64,000 nt of DNA, taken from NCBI RefSeq assembly GCF_026625785.1, contig NZ_CP113063.1, positions 5,084,001-5,148,000 of the forward strand. The letters run 5' to 3'. The notes beneath the pieces were generated by a model that did no database searches, was not told the DNA's origin, and saw only the letters and a list, made by a program, of their open reading frames with translations. Shown piece by piece: positions 50,827-59,515 of this stretch. Numbering within the stretch: the stretch's first letter is position 1; the number at the start of each line of letters is the position of its first letter. The translations under genes were made by a program, and so were the position numbers. The DNA is from Gordonia sp. SL306. GTDB taxonomy: Bacteria > Actinomycetota > Actinomycetes > Mycobacteriales > Mycobacteriaceae.

Positions 50827-51924
50827 ATGGAACTTCTGACAGGCGTGGATCCCCGCCTCCTTCCGGATTGGGTCGATCCGAGGCTGGTCGTCCGGATCAG
50901 CGGGCACGGCGATTCCCTCTTCGCGATCGTGGGGAACCCCCACACCTTCCGCGGCCTCCTCGCGATCAACGATCTCGCCATGGGGCAGAACATGTCGGTG
51001 CGGCCATCACAGATTCGCGAGGCCACCGGGTTTGCCCAGGGCTGGCTCGAGGGATACCTCAGCGGCAACGAACCCTCGCCGCCGCCCAACGATGCGCTGG
51101 AAGAGTTGCGCTGGGATCGTGAACGGGCGTTGTTCCACATGTACGAACGCGAAATGCCGCCTTCATCTCAGGGCCGGTACGTCGTGGACGCCATCCGATC
51201 CACGGACGGCATCCCAGAGGTCGAGGCATATCGGGCGGTCGCGTCGGTGTTCGCCGAACTGTCTGTCTCGCACGCACTGTGGCGTCACAGCGGCTGGCTC
51301 CCGGTGACCGCCGATCGCGCGTCGCTACCAGCGATCGGGATGACGACCGCCGACGACGTGGCCGCCGCCTTCCGGTATGTCAATCCCGCGTACGCGATCG
51401 ACGGCACGATCGACACGTGGCAGAGGTCGCTGCGTGTGATCAACGACCACACCGGTGCGGGCATCGCAGGACTCGTCGAGATCCTCATCGACCTCGACAC
51501 CAGCGGGCCCTCGGTCGATCGGCTCCACATCGTGGTCAATGTGGAACGGCCGGATCAGATCGCCGCCGCCGACGGCACGACGTCCGAGAGTCTGCTCGAA
51601 GACGTGCTCAGGGCGATCATCGTCGGCGTCGATCCCGACGTGGCGTCCGTGGCCCACGGTGCCGCTCTCTACGAAGGGGAGCCGTTCTCGATCGAGCCGC
51701 CCGACGAGTCCGAAGACCCGACACCGCCGATACTGCCCGGATCCCTGACCTACGTGGCCGCGCGACTGCAACCCGATCTGGAACCGATCGCCGCACTCCC
51801 GTTCGATCGTCAACCGGCCGGTTCTGGAGTCCTCATCCGGCACCGAGGTGGCCTCACCATGACCGGTGAGACCGCGAATGAGCTTTCCCGGGCGTTGAAC
51901 TCGCGTACATCGGCGCGACGATGA
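50827..51924 (+). CDS. Candidate immunity protein for the upstream toxin-like protein
   Basis: 365 residues, cytosolic (no signal). The first ~100 residues (LFAIVGNPHTFRGLLAINDLAM, then GFAQGWLEGYLSGNEPSP) resemble contact-dependent-inhibition immunity proteins of the GWLxG type; the remainder (AAAFRYVNPAYAIDG, LVEILIDLDTSG, VDPDVASVAHGAALYEGEPFS) has an alternating strand/helix pattern like a separate immunity-type domain. Not recognised as any enzyme. Starts at 50809 (GTG, abutting the toxin stop), 50824 (GTG) and 50827 (ATG) are possible. Tight linkage suggests that it neutralises any toxin that misfolds or returns to the cytosol. Confidence 0.55.
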   Translation: MELLTGVDPRLLPDWVDPRLVVRISGHGDSLFAIVGNPHTFRGLLAINDLAMGQNMSVRPSQIREATGFAQGWLEGYLSGNEPSPPPNDALEELRWDRERALFHMYEREMPPSSQGRYVVDAIRSTDGIPEVEAYRAVASVFAELSVSHALWRHSGWLPVTADRASLPAIGMTTADDVAAAFRYVNPAYAIDGTIDTWQRSLRVINDHTGAGIAGLVEILIDLDTSGPSVDRLHIVVNVERPDQIAAADGTTSESLLEDVLRAIIVGVDPDVASVAHGAALYEGEPFSIEPPDESEDPTPPILPGSLTYVAARLQPDLEPIAALPFDRQPAGSGVLIRHRGGLTMTGETANELSRALNSRTSARR

Positions 51925-51949
51925 CGACACCGGCACGACACCCGACGAC

Positions 51950-53154
51950 TCACAGACAGCGCCGTCGCAGCGCATCGAGAGCGTTCTCGGCGTCGGCGAT
52001 CTCATCGACCATGCCGGATTCGCCGCGAAGGGGTTCGAGGGCGGCCAGCCAGTCCGGGATCCGTTGCGCGAGAACGGCGCGGTCAGGCGATGCCGCGGGG
52101 ACCGAACTCAGGGTGGTCGCGAACTGCATGACGTGGTAGGGCCAATGGGTTCTGGTATTCCATTGCGACACAGCCAGATCGATCCCGCCCGGAGTATCGA
52201 GAGCGGAGCCCGGCATGACATACCCCCCGTACGCCTGCGCGACCCTGCCGGACGCATGATCCTCGGCCGACCAGTCGGCGATCTCGGCGATCGGCATCGT
52301 CTCACGCGTCCGCCGACGTTGTCGATCGGACGGTCGAGAACACGGTAGGACAACCCCCGATCGGAAATGCAGAATCCACCGAGCACCCAGCCGACGTGGC
52401 GGCCGTCTCCCAGGCGCCGGAAGGTCGTCTCACGCCAGACCTCACCGTCCGGGGTGATCACCGTCGGAGGGTTGCCCCACGCCCACGCGCCGTCACGGTA
52501 GCCCCATCCGATGTACGCGCTGCGGTTGCCGATGTCGGCCGGCCGAACAGCACGCAGGATCATTCCCGAGCCTGATTGGAACGCGGTGGATATCACGTAG
52601 ACCCACCCGTCGTCCGGGTCGAAATCCCAGGTCCACGACTGCGCCAAGCCGTCGTGGAGATCTGCCGCGAACGTGGCGTCGGGGCCCATGTGTCCCCAGG
52701 TGACACCGTTGTCAGACGATCGCCAGATCTCCGTCCAGTGCACGGTGGGGAAACCTCGTACGACGATGGCGTGCAGGTAGAGATCATCTCCCACACGAAG
52801 CAGATCGCTCGGGATCACCGTGGAGAAGCCACCGCGATGCCACGGGGGAGAGTCGTGGATGTAGGGCCACAGCTGGCGGGCATAGGTCGGATCCGGTCCG
52901 CCGGCGCGTTCCCACACCACCCGGCCCTCGCGGTTCCGGTTTCCGATCAACACCACCGGCGAACGCCAGTCCGACGATCCGGCCCGCGCTTTGCGATACG
53001 TGTCACCGAAGACGGCGACGATGTCGCCGTTGGGAGCCTCCACCATCGCTCCGAGATCGGCAGCGCCCACACCGAACTGGGTGGACAGGCCCGGTCCGGT
53101 GAGGTTCCCGACCTTCATGCCCTCGTCTGGCCGACGGCCTCGTTTGAATCGCAT
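51950..53154 (-). pseudogene. DUF4185 (beta-propeller-like) gene with a -1 frameshift
   Basis: From ATG 53154 the protein reads FGVGAADLGAMVEAPNGDIVAVFGDTY, WTWDFDPDDGWVYVISTAFQSGSGMILRAVRP and GFCISDRGLSYRVLDRPIDNVGG, a DUF4185 protein. Near 52300 the frame shifts; the missing end (MPIAEIADWSAEDHASGR, YGGYVMPGSALDTPGGIDLAVSQWNT, YHVMQF) lies in another frame and stops at 51950. One missing base explains it. Joined length about 400 residues. Function of the domain is unknown; homologues are often secreted. Convergent with the immunity-like gene. Confidence 0.8.
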
Positions 53155-53248
53155 CAGTGCTGCCTCGGTGTTTCATCACGGGTTCGGCTGGCATCTGGCC
53201 GCGAGCCTACGCCGCGCACCGCATGTCGTTCGAACAGTGATACCGGGG

Positions 53249-53276
53249 TTGACATACAACCAAATGGTTGTATGTT
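53249..53276. promoter_or_regulatory. Promoter and ArsR operator of the arsR-AHSA1 operon
   Basis: TTGACA (53249-53254), 16-bp spacer, TATGTT (53271-53276), then 6 nt and the arsR GTG: a near-consensus SigA promoter with a leaderless start. The operator ACATACAACCA-AA-TGGTTGTATGT (53252-53275, perfect 11-bp arms) covers both promoter elements, so repressor binding would exclude polymerase. Confidence 0.8.
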
Positions 53277-53282
53277 TGAGAA

Positions 53283-53624
53283 GTGACCGATACGGACGAG
53301 GACAGGGCAGACGCCCTGTTCCACGCGCTCTCCGATCGCACACGACGCGACATCATGCGTCGTGTGTTGACCGGCGAGCACTCGGTCTCGGTATTGGCGG
53401 CCGAGTACGACATGAGCTTTGCCGCCGTACAAAAGCATGTCGCCGTGCTCGAACGCGCCGGCCTGCTCACCAAACGTCGCCACGGCCGTGAGCAACTCGC
53501 GACCGGCGACGTCACCGCGGTGCGCGCGGTGGCGACCCTGCTCACCGAGCTCGAGGCGGTCTGGCGGGGCCGGATCGCACGCATCGACGAACTCATCGCA
53601 ACGGAATCACCACAGGAGGACTGA
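53283..53624 (+). CDS. ArsR-family winged-helix regulator
   Basis: 113 residues. ALFHALSDRTRRDIMRRVLTGEHSVSVLAAEYDMSFAAVQKHVAVLERAGLLTKRRHGREQ is the ArsR winged helix of the type paired with AHSA1 proteins. No metal-binding cysteines. GTG start is leaderless behind a strong promoter that overlaps its own presumptive operator. The SRPBCC partner begins 3 bp after the stop. Confidence 0.87.
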   Translation: MTDTDEDRADALFHALSDRTRRDIMRRVLTGEHSVSVLAAEYDMSFAAVQKHVAVLERAGLLTKRRHGREQLATGDVTAVRAVATLLTELEAVWRGRIARIDELIATESPQED

Positions 53625-53627
53625 TCA

Positions 53628-54113
53628 ATGCCTGTCACCAATGTCACCCACGACATCGACTCCCGCACGCTCACCATCACCGCCGAGTTCGCCGCACCGG
53701 CGGCACGCATCTGGCGGCTGTACGCCGACCCGCGCCAGCTCGAAAAGATCTGGGGCCCACCGACGTATCCTGCGACTGTTGTCGAGCACGACTTCACCCC
53801 GGGGGGTCGCGTCACGTATTACATGACGAGCCCCGAAGGCGAGAAGTTCGGCGGCTACTGGGTGCTCAAGACCATCGACGAACCGAACGGGTTCAGTTTC
53901 GAAGACGGCTTCGCCGACGACGACTTCAAGCCGATCGAGTCCATGCCGGTGTCGACGAACACCTATGCGTTCGAAGAACGGGACGGCCATACCGTCGCGA
54001 CCTATGTCAGCGCATACGACACCGCCGAGGCGTTGGAGAAGGTCCTCGAGATGGGCATCGTCGAAGGCGCGTCCGGAGCGATCAATCAGATCGACGCCCT
54101 GCTCGCCGGATAG
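53628..54113 (+). CDS. SRPBCC/AHSA1-domain protein
   Basis: 161 residues: LTITAEFAAPAARIWRLYADPRQLEKIWGPPTYPATVVEHDFTPGGRVTYYMTSPEG is the AHSA1 (activator of Hsp90 ATPase homologue) opening, ending with a long helix. Binds a hydrophobic ligand in a helix-grip pocket; bacterial members have no settled function. Immediately follows its ArsR regulator (AGGAGG site), so expression is derepressed by whatever ArsR senses. Serves as an intact example for the truncated pair at 21820. Confidence 0.83.
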   Translation: MPVTNVTHDIDSRTLTITAEFAAPAARIWRLYADPRQLEKIWGPPTYPATVVEHDFTPGGRVTYYMTSPEGEKFGGYWVLKTIDEPNGFSFEDGFADDDFKPIESMPVSTNTYAFEERDGHTVATYVSAYDTAEALEKVLEMGIVEGASGAINQIDALLAG

Positions 54114-54213
54114 ATTCTCGTCTCACCACGCAGAATGCATCTGTCGCGCCGTGCCGCGATGTCCGAGCCCTTGAACCGAGTAGTCGTTGTCCCGATGAGT
54201 TCGGCGCTGCGGA

Positions 54214-54236
54214 TCGGTCTGCCTACTACAGACCGA
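54214..54236. promoter_or_regulatory. Dyad upstream of the VOC gene
   Basis: TCGGTCTG (54214-54221), 7 nt, CAGACCGA (54229-54236), perfect 8-bp arms, ending 19 bp before the VOC ATG. It may be an operator or a terminator of the AHSA1 gene. Confidence 0.4.
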
Positions 54237-54255
54237 CAACCTTGAGGAGCTCACC

Positions 54256-54636
54256 ATGACTGCGACCACTCGAGTGATCAGCGTTTCCGTCCCGGTTCAG
54301 GATCAGGACAAAGCGATCGAGTTCTACACCCAGACCCTGGGGTGCGATTTGGTCACCGACATGGAGCTGTGGCCGGGAGTACGACTTGTGGAGGTCCGTC
54401 CACCCCGTTCGAGCGTGTCGCTGCTCCTCCTTCCACCGGACAGCGAGATCCCGGTGGCCGTCCGGCTCGGTACGACCGATGCGGATGAGGCGCATGCCCG
54501 CCTCACCGCAGCGGGTGCCACTGTGCACAATGACGAGCCGCTTCGCTGGGAGGGTGTCCCGCCGATGTTCGCCTTTGCCGACGGTGACGGCAACACGCTC
54601 GTGTACCTCGAAGAGGGCGAGCTGACGGGCGCCTGA
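54256..54636 (+). CDS. VOC superfamily protein
   Basis: 126 residues with the paired VOC half-domains: VISVSVPVQDQDKAIEFYTQTLGC and AVRLGTTDADEAHARLTAAGATV, ending MFAFADGDGNTLVYLEE (metal-ligand Glu position). Small-molecule lyase, isomerase or resistance protein; substrate unknown. A GAGGAG site precedes the ATG. Convergent with the frameshifted MDR gene. Confidence 0.82.
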   Translation: MTATTRVISVSVPVQDQDKAIEFYTQTLGCDLVTDMELWPGVRLVEVRPPRSSVSLLLLPPDSEIPVAVRLGTTDADEAHARLTAAGATVHNDEPLRWEGVPPMFAFADGDGNTLVYLEEGELTGA

Positions 54637-54648
54637 CATCCGCGAATG

Positions 54649-55550
54649 TCAGTCGAGCAGCAGCACGATCTTTCCTCGGACGTGCCCCGCCTCGCCGAAG
54701 CGGTGTGCCTCGGCGATCTCCGTCAACGGGAACGTCTGTGCCACAGGGAGAGTGAAACGTCCGGAGTCGATCAGGTCGGCGATCCCGGCGAGCGCAAGAA
54801 GGGCGCGCCCGGAGTCGCCTCGGCTGAATCGCACGCCATGATCCTGTGCGCCGGCGAAATCGGCGAGGGTGACGACATGGTCTGCACCACCGGCGAGCTC
54901 GATGAGCTCGGGCAGGACACCGCTTCCGGCCACGTCGAGCGCGAGGTCGACACCTCCGGGCGACATCGCACGCACCCGCTCGACGAGTCCGTCGCCGTAG
55001 GCGAGCGGCTCAGCCCCCAACGACCGGAGGTACTCGTGATTCGCTGGACTCGCGGTCCCGATCACACGCGCGTCGCGGGCCACCGCGAGCTGGACCGCAG
55101 CACTCCCGACGCTGCCAGAGGCGCCGCTGATGAGCACCGTGCTACCGCTGCCGACACCGAGTTGGTCGAGCGAACGTGTGGCTGTCTCGACGGCGGCGGG
55201 CAGAGCTGCCGCCCGGCAAAATCGAGGGCTGCCGGGATGGGGGCGTAGTTCGACAACACGGCCAGTTCCGCTTGGCTTGCACCGTCATCGGAGAATCCGT
55301 ACACGCGATCCCCGAGGGCCACGTCGTCGACGCCGTCACCGATCTCGTCGACGACACCCGCCGCCTCGTAGCCGATGGTCTGCGGCAGCTCCGGATCCAT
55401 CTGACCGCTGCGCTTCTTCCGATCACTCGCGTTCACACCGACCGCACGCACCGCAATCCGAATCTGGCCCGGACCCGCGTGGGGGTCCGGAAGATCCGCG
55501 ATCTCCAGGACCTCGGGACCGCCGAACCTGCTGAAACGTGCTGCCTTCAT
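54649..55550 (-). pseudogene. MDR-family NADPH:quinone reductase-like gene with a -1 frameshift
   Basis: The start KAARFSRFGGPEVLEIADLPDPHAGPGQIRI, GVNASDRKKRSGQ and ALGDRVYGFSDDGASQAELAV is the GroES-like domain. Near 55212 (run GCCCGG) the frame slips; the other frame then reads AAALPAAVETATRSLDQLGVGSGSTVLISGASGSVGSAAVQLAV and ends GKIVLLLD at 54649, the Rossmann domain. One missing base explains the break; corrected length about 300 residues. Zinc ligands absent. No obvious partner gene. Confidence 0.85.
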
Positions 55551-55608
55551 AGCTCGCTCCGATCTCGCCCCGGCCGTCGAACCACCCGTGACTCAACCGT
55601 ACCGGCTC

Positions 55609-57165
55609 TCAACCAGGGGTCAGTCCGGAGACGGCGGCGAATATGACACCGAGCTCGTCGTGGGCGATCGCACCGATGTACCCATCCGGGCGGATCAGAA
55701 GCATGGTGTCCGAGGTGATCCCGTAGGTTGTCGCGAAATCACCGGCGACGTCCGCGAGGACCACTGTCGAGGCGTCGAGTTCGGCCTGTGCTGAATTGAT
55801 GGCCACAGTGCGCAGTTGCGCACCGATATTCGGCCATTTGATCTGGCCGAGATGCTCGGCGGCGGTGGGCCCGTGACCCACCAATGTGAAGTGCGGGCCC
55901 GCGTAGAGCTCGAAGAGGCGCATCGGACCGCCACCGTCGGCTCTCAACAGCCGGGAGTCGGGGGCCCGGTCGCCGACCCGCAGTGTGTGGGTGGACTCTG
56001 CGTGCACCGGGGCCAGTGGCCCGCCCCGATACGTGATGCCCAGCTGGCGTTCGTCGTCGTCCCGCTTGAGTGCTGAGGGGTCGAGCTTGTTGAGCTTTTC
56101 GTAGTTCCTGGTCGACAGCCCGAGTACGTGCGCGGCGATCGGTTGTCGTTCGGCCTCATAGGTATCGAGCAGACTTGCCGGTGCCCCGGTCAGCACCTGG
56201 GACAGTTTCCAGCCGAGGTTGTACGCATCTTGGACACCGGTGTTGAGGCCTTGGGCCCCGGCCGGGGTGTGGACGTGGGCGGCGTCGCCGGCGAGAAACA
56301 CGCGCCGGTCACGATAGCGCTGTGCGAGCCGGATATTGGGACGAAACACCGATTTCCAGAAGATCTCACCGAGCTGTATCCGACTGTTGCGGGTGCGGGT
56401 GCGGGTGCGGGTGCGGATGAGATCAGTGAGTGCGTCGTCGGCGAGATCGGCGGCGTCGTCGTCGCGGATGCGAATCATCCATTGGAACTCCTCGGAATTC
56501 GGCAATGGGCATGCGCCGGTGAATGTGCCTCCCAGAGCGGGCCAGATATGCCAGCGGTCGCGCCGCAGTCCGTGTGTCACGGCGTCGAAGATGATCATCC
56601 GGTCCGCGTCATCCGTGGTTCCCTCGAACGGGATCGACTGCGATTTCCGGACACTGCTACCGCCGCCGTCCGCACCCACCACGAACCGTGCGCGGGTCTC
56701 TGTGGTGCCGTCAGCGCCGGCGATGGTGGCCGTCACCGATTCATCGTTCTGGTCGATGCCTAAGAGTTCGGAGCGATATTCCACCGTGGTACCGAGGGTG
56801 ACGAGTCGTGCATGAAGGGCGGCGACGGTGCTGTGCTGGGCAATGAGCCAGGTACTGGGGTAGGGCACGTCGGTGCTCGGGTCTTGAACGGGGACCATTC
56901 GCTTCGGAATGGTGAGTGGGCCGAGGTGGATTCCCATCGGTGGGTAGGTACTGCCTGCGGCTTCGATCACGTCGATGACGCCGAGGTCGGCGAACACCTC
57001 GAGGCTGCGCGGTTGAATCCCCTTGGCGCGCGAGCCTTCGAAGCCGCCGGGGGCGCGATCGATGATCCGGACTGTGTGGCCGCGGCGGACGATATCGATC
57101 GCGAGCGTGGTGCCGGTCGGCCCTGCTCCGACGATCAGGACGTCGACGGGTTCGTTGGAGGTCAT
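55609..57165 (-). CDS. FAD-dependent aromatic hydroxylase (PheA/TfdB family)
   Basis: 518 residues. FAD motif VDVLIVGAGPTGTTLAIDIVRRGHTVRIIDR, conserved middle RARFVVGADGGGSSVRKS, and RRVFLAGDAAHVHTPAGAQGLNTGVQDAYNLGWKL (the GD motif); C-terminal thioredoxin-like domain. Hydroxylates a phenolic, anthraquinone or polyketide-type aromatic with NAD(P)H and O2. In-frame Arg-Thr repeats at ~255-265 come from a hexanucleotide repeat. The start is 6 bp after the stop of a decayed hydrolase, suggesting a former ring-cleavage operon. Confidence 0.87.
   Translation of the reverse strand: MTSNEPVDVLIVGAGPTGTTLAIDIVRRGHTVRIIDRAPGGFEGSRAKGIQPRSLEVFADLGVIDVIEAAGSTYPPMGIHLGPLTIPKRMVPVQDPSTDVPYPSTWLIAQHSTVAALHARLVTLGTTVEYRSELLGIDQNDESVTATIAGADGTTETRARFVVGADGGGSSVRKSQSIPFEGTTDDADRMIIFDAVTHGLRRDRWHIWPALGGTFTGACPLPNSEEFQWMIRIRDDDAADLADDALTDLIRTRTRTRTRNSRIQLGEIFWKSVFRPNIRLAQRYRDRRVFLAGDAAHVHTPAGAQGLNTGVQDAYNLGWKLSQVLTGAPASLLDTYEAERQPIAAHVLGLSTRNYEKLNKLDPSALKRDDDERQLGITYRGGPLAPVHAESTHTLRVGDRAPDSRLLRADGGGPMRLFELYAGPHFTLVGHGPTAAEHLGQIKWPNIGAQLRTVAINSAQAELDASTVVLADVAGDFATTYGITSDTMLLIRPDGYIGAIAHDELGVIFAAVSGLTPG
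56389..56416. repeat. GCGGGT hexanucleotide repeat inside the hydroxylase gene
   Basis: Four full copies plus a partial copy of GCGGGT (plus-strand orientation) encode alternating Thr-Arg on the minus strand. Six-base steps keep the frame, so length changes would vary the protein without ending it. Confidence 0.8.
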
Positions 57166-57171
57166 CGGGAT

Positions 57172-57510
57172 TCAGTGCTCCGAGAGTGAGGTGAGGAATG
57201 TGGTGAAGACGTCGGCGACGTCGGCGGGCCGCTCGTAGGAAGCCATATGTCCACAGTTCTCGATGACGTGGGTGCGTGCGGGCCCGAGTAGTGCCTCCAC
57301 TTCGGGCAGTCGGCGGACCGGCGTGAGCATCCTCGGCGCCCCAGATCAGCAGAGTGGGGATACCCGACGGCTGCTGGTGACGATACAGGTCGTGCCGATT
57401 GACGAGGGGGTAGTCGGCGACTGTCGAGCAGAGGGAGTAAGGCCCCAGACGATGCAGGCAGAATCCGGAGCACCTCGAACGCCAAGGCGGCGCAGAAATT
57501 GACGACTGAA
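57172..57510 (-). pseudogene. Decayed alpha/beta hydrolase, C-terminal remnant
   Basis: Minus-strand reading gives YPLVNRHDLYRHQQPSGIPTLLIWGAED, then after a frame change near 57330, MLTPVRRLPEVEALLGPARTHVIENCGHMASYERPADVADVFTTFL and a stop at 57172. This is the acid/His end of an alpha/beta hydrolase (LIWGAED and NCGHMASYERP). Upstream of ~57400 no consistent frame continues, and the nucleophile domain is missing; the alkylsulfatase begins at 57668. It is a truncated, shifted gene that once led the flavin hydroxylase operon. Confidence 0.75.
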
Positions 57511-57667
57511 TCCCTCACTGATGATCGAATACTGGCACATCCGACGTCGGCGCGGCCAGTGGCAGCAATGCCACCCGATCAACAACGAGCAGGCGCTCAA
57601 ACCGCCACTGACGGCGCTGTGAAGCGATAGCGTTGGTCATCACGCATCATCTCTGTGAGGAGTGCAG

Positions 57668-59467
57668 ATGTCCGCTGACTTCGCCGATCGCACCGACTTC
57701 GACAACGCCAACCGCGGCCTCGTCGCCACACTGGAACCCGCTCAGATCCACGCCGATGACGGTCGACTGGTGTACGACGCCGCGGGCTTCGCCTCGGCGA
57801 CCACCGGGGAGTGTCCCGACACCGTGAACCCGAGCCTGTGGCGCCAGGCGCAACTGACCGCGATCCACGGCCTCTTCGAGGTCACTGCCGGCATCTACCA
57901 GATCCGCGGCTACGACCTGTCGAATATGACCCTCGTCGAGGGTGACACGGGTGTTGTCGTCATCGACCCGCTGGTGTCCGCCGAGTGTGCGTCGGCCGGT
58001 CTTGCCCTCTATCGCGAACATCGCGGTGACCGTCCGGTCGCCGCCGTCATCTACACGCATTCCCACATCGATCACTTCGGCGGTGTACTCGGCGTCGTCG
58101 ATGCCGACACCGACGTGCCGATCGTGGCGCCCGAGCATTTTCTCGAGCATGCGGTCTCCGAGAATGTCTACGCCGGCGGAGCCATGCTGCGGCGCGGGAT
58201 GTTTCACACCGGCATCGTGCTCCCGGTCGGCGCAACCGGCACGCTGGGCGCAGGTCTCGGATCGGGCACATCCACCGGGTCCGTCGGCCTCCTCGCCCCC
58301 ACGCTCGACATCACGCACACCGGGCAGGAGGAAACGTTCGATGGCGTGCGCATGGTGTTTCAGGTGACCCCCGGCACCGAGGCCCCGTCGGAGATGAACT
58401 TCTACTTCCCTGATCACCGCGCGCTCTGCCTTGCGGAAAACGCGACACACAACCTTCACAACCTGCTCACGTTGCGGGGGGCAGAGGTGCGCGATGCCCG
58501 CAATTGGTCGCGGTACCTCGCCGAGGCCATCGAGATGTTCGCCTACGACTCGGACGTCGCGTTTGCCTCGCACCACTGGCCGACCTGGGGTACCGACGAC
58601 CTGATCCGATACCTCACAGAACAGCGCGACCTCTACGCATACCTGCACGACCAGACGCTGCGCCAGCTGAACCAAGGCCTTGTCGGCACCGAGATCGCCG
58701 AGGACTTCCAGATGCCGCCGGCGCTGGACGCGGCGTGGCACACCCACGGGTATTACGGCTCGGTCAGCCACAATGTGAAGGCCATCTATCAGCGCTATCT
58801 CGGCTGGTACGACGGCAATCCGGCGCATCTGTGGCAACACCCGCCGGAGGCGTCGGGAGCCCGATATGTCCGCGCGATCGGAGGGGTCGACGCAGCTGTC
58901 GCGAAAGCGAAAGAGTTCGCCGACGAGGGCGATCTGCGCTTCGCCGCCGAACTCGCGAGTCACGCAGTTTTCGCCGAGCCAGGTCACGCGGGCGCGAAGG
59001 AGGTGCTCACGGACGCATTGACGCGGCTCGGCTACGGGTCCGAATGCGCGACATGGCGTAACAATTATCTCGTCGGGGCGAGTGAGGTCAATGGTCCACC
59101 CCATCCCGCGGAGGTCAGCTCGGCAGGGATGGCGACGGCACTCACCATCACTCAGGTCTTCGACAGCTTCGCCATCCGGATCGATGGACCGCGTGCCTGG
59201 GATGTGACGGCGACCATCCGCTGGCACTTCACCGACGTCGACGAGACCTACCGGATGGAGTTGTCCAACGGTGTCCTGGTCCACCATCCGACGCGCCGGT
59301 CCGATCCGGCAGACCTCGTGGTGACGCTGACAAAGCCACAGTTGCTCGGTCTCCTGGCCGGCGCCGGAACCGATGGAATCTCCATGGATGGCGACGCGAC
59401 CGCGATCACGAGGATCGTCGAACTGACCGACGACGCCGACCCCGGCTTCGCGATCGTCACACCCTGA
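57668..59467 (+). CDS. SdsA/BDS1-type alkylsulfatase
   Basis: 599 residues. Metallo-beta-lactamase domain with THSHIDHFGG (zinc ligands, ~residue 137), YDLSNMTLVEGDTGVVVIDPLVS before it and AENATHNLHN, SHHWPTWG later; a helical dimerisation domain (AVAKAKEFADEGDLRFAAELASHAVF); and an SCP2-like C-terminal lipid-binding domain (VLVHHPTRRSDPADLVVTLTK). Cleaves primary or secondary alkyl sulfates to alcohol and sulfate, supplying sulfur or carbon. No signal peptide. GAGGAG precedes the ATG. Confidence 0.9.
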   Translation: MSADFADRTDFDNANRGLVATLEPAQIHADDGRLVYDAAGFASATTGECPDTVNPSLWRQAQLTAIHGLFEVTAGIYQIRGYDLSNMTLVEGDTGVVVIDPLVSAECASAGLALYREHRGDRPVAAVIYTHSHIDHFGGVLGVVDADTDVPIVAPEHFLEHAVSENVYAGGAMLRRGMFHTGIVLPVGATGTLGAGLGSGTSTGSVGLLAPTLDITHTGQEETFDGVRMVFQVTPGTEAPSEMNFYFPDHRALCLAENATHNLHNLLTLRGAEVRDARNWSRYLAEAIEMFAYDSDVAFASHHWPTWGTDDLIRYLTEQRDLYAYLHDQTLRQLNQGLVGTEIAEDFQMPPALDAAWHTHGYYGSVSHNVKAIYQRYLGWYDGNPAHLWQHPPEASGARYVRAIGGVDAAVAKAKEFADEGDLRFAAELASHAVFAEPGHAGAKEVLTDALTRLGYGSECATWRNNYLVGASEVNGPPHPAEVSSAGMATALTITQVFDSFAIRIDGPRAWDVTATIRWHFTDVDETYRMELSNGVLVHHPTRRSDPADLVVTLTKPQLLGLLAGAGTDGISMDGDATAITRIVELTDDADPGFAIVTP

Positions 59468-59484
59468 TCACACCCGGTTTCGCC

Positions 59485-59515
59485 GATCGCCCCGTCTCAC
59501 GCCGTCGGGGTGATC
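59485..59515. terminator. Bidirectional hairpin between alkylsulfatase and hydrolase
   Basis: GATCGCCCCG (59485-59494) pairs with CGGGGTGATC (59506-59515) with one G-T wobble, over an 11-nt loop. It fills the 46-bp gap between the convergent stops and overlaps the hydrolase stop codon. Confidence 0.55.
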
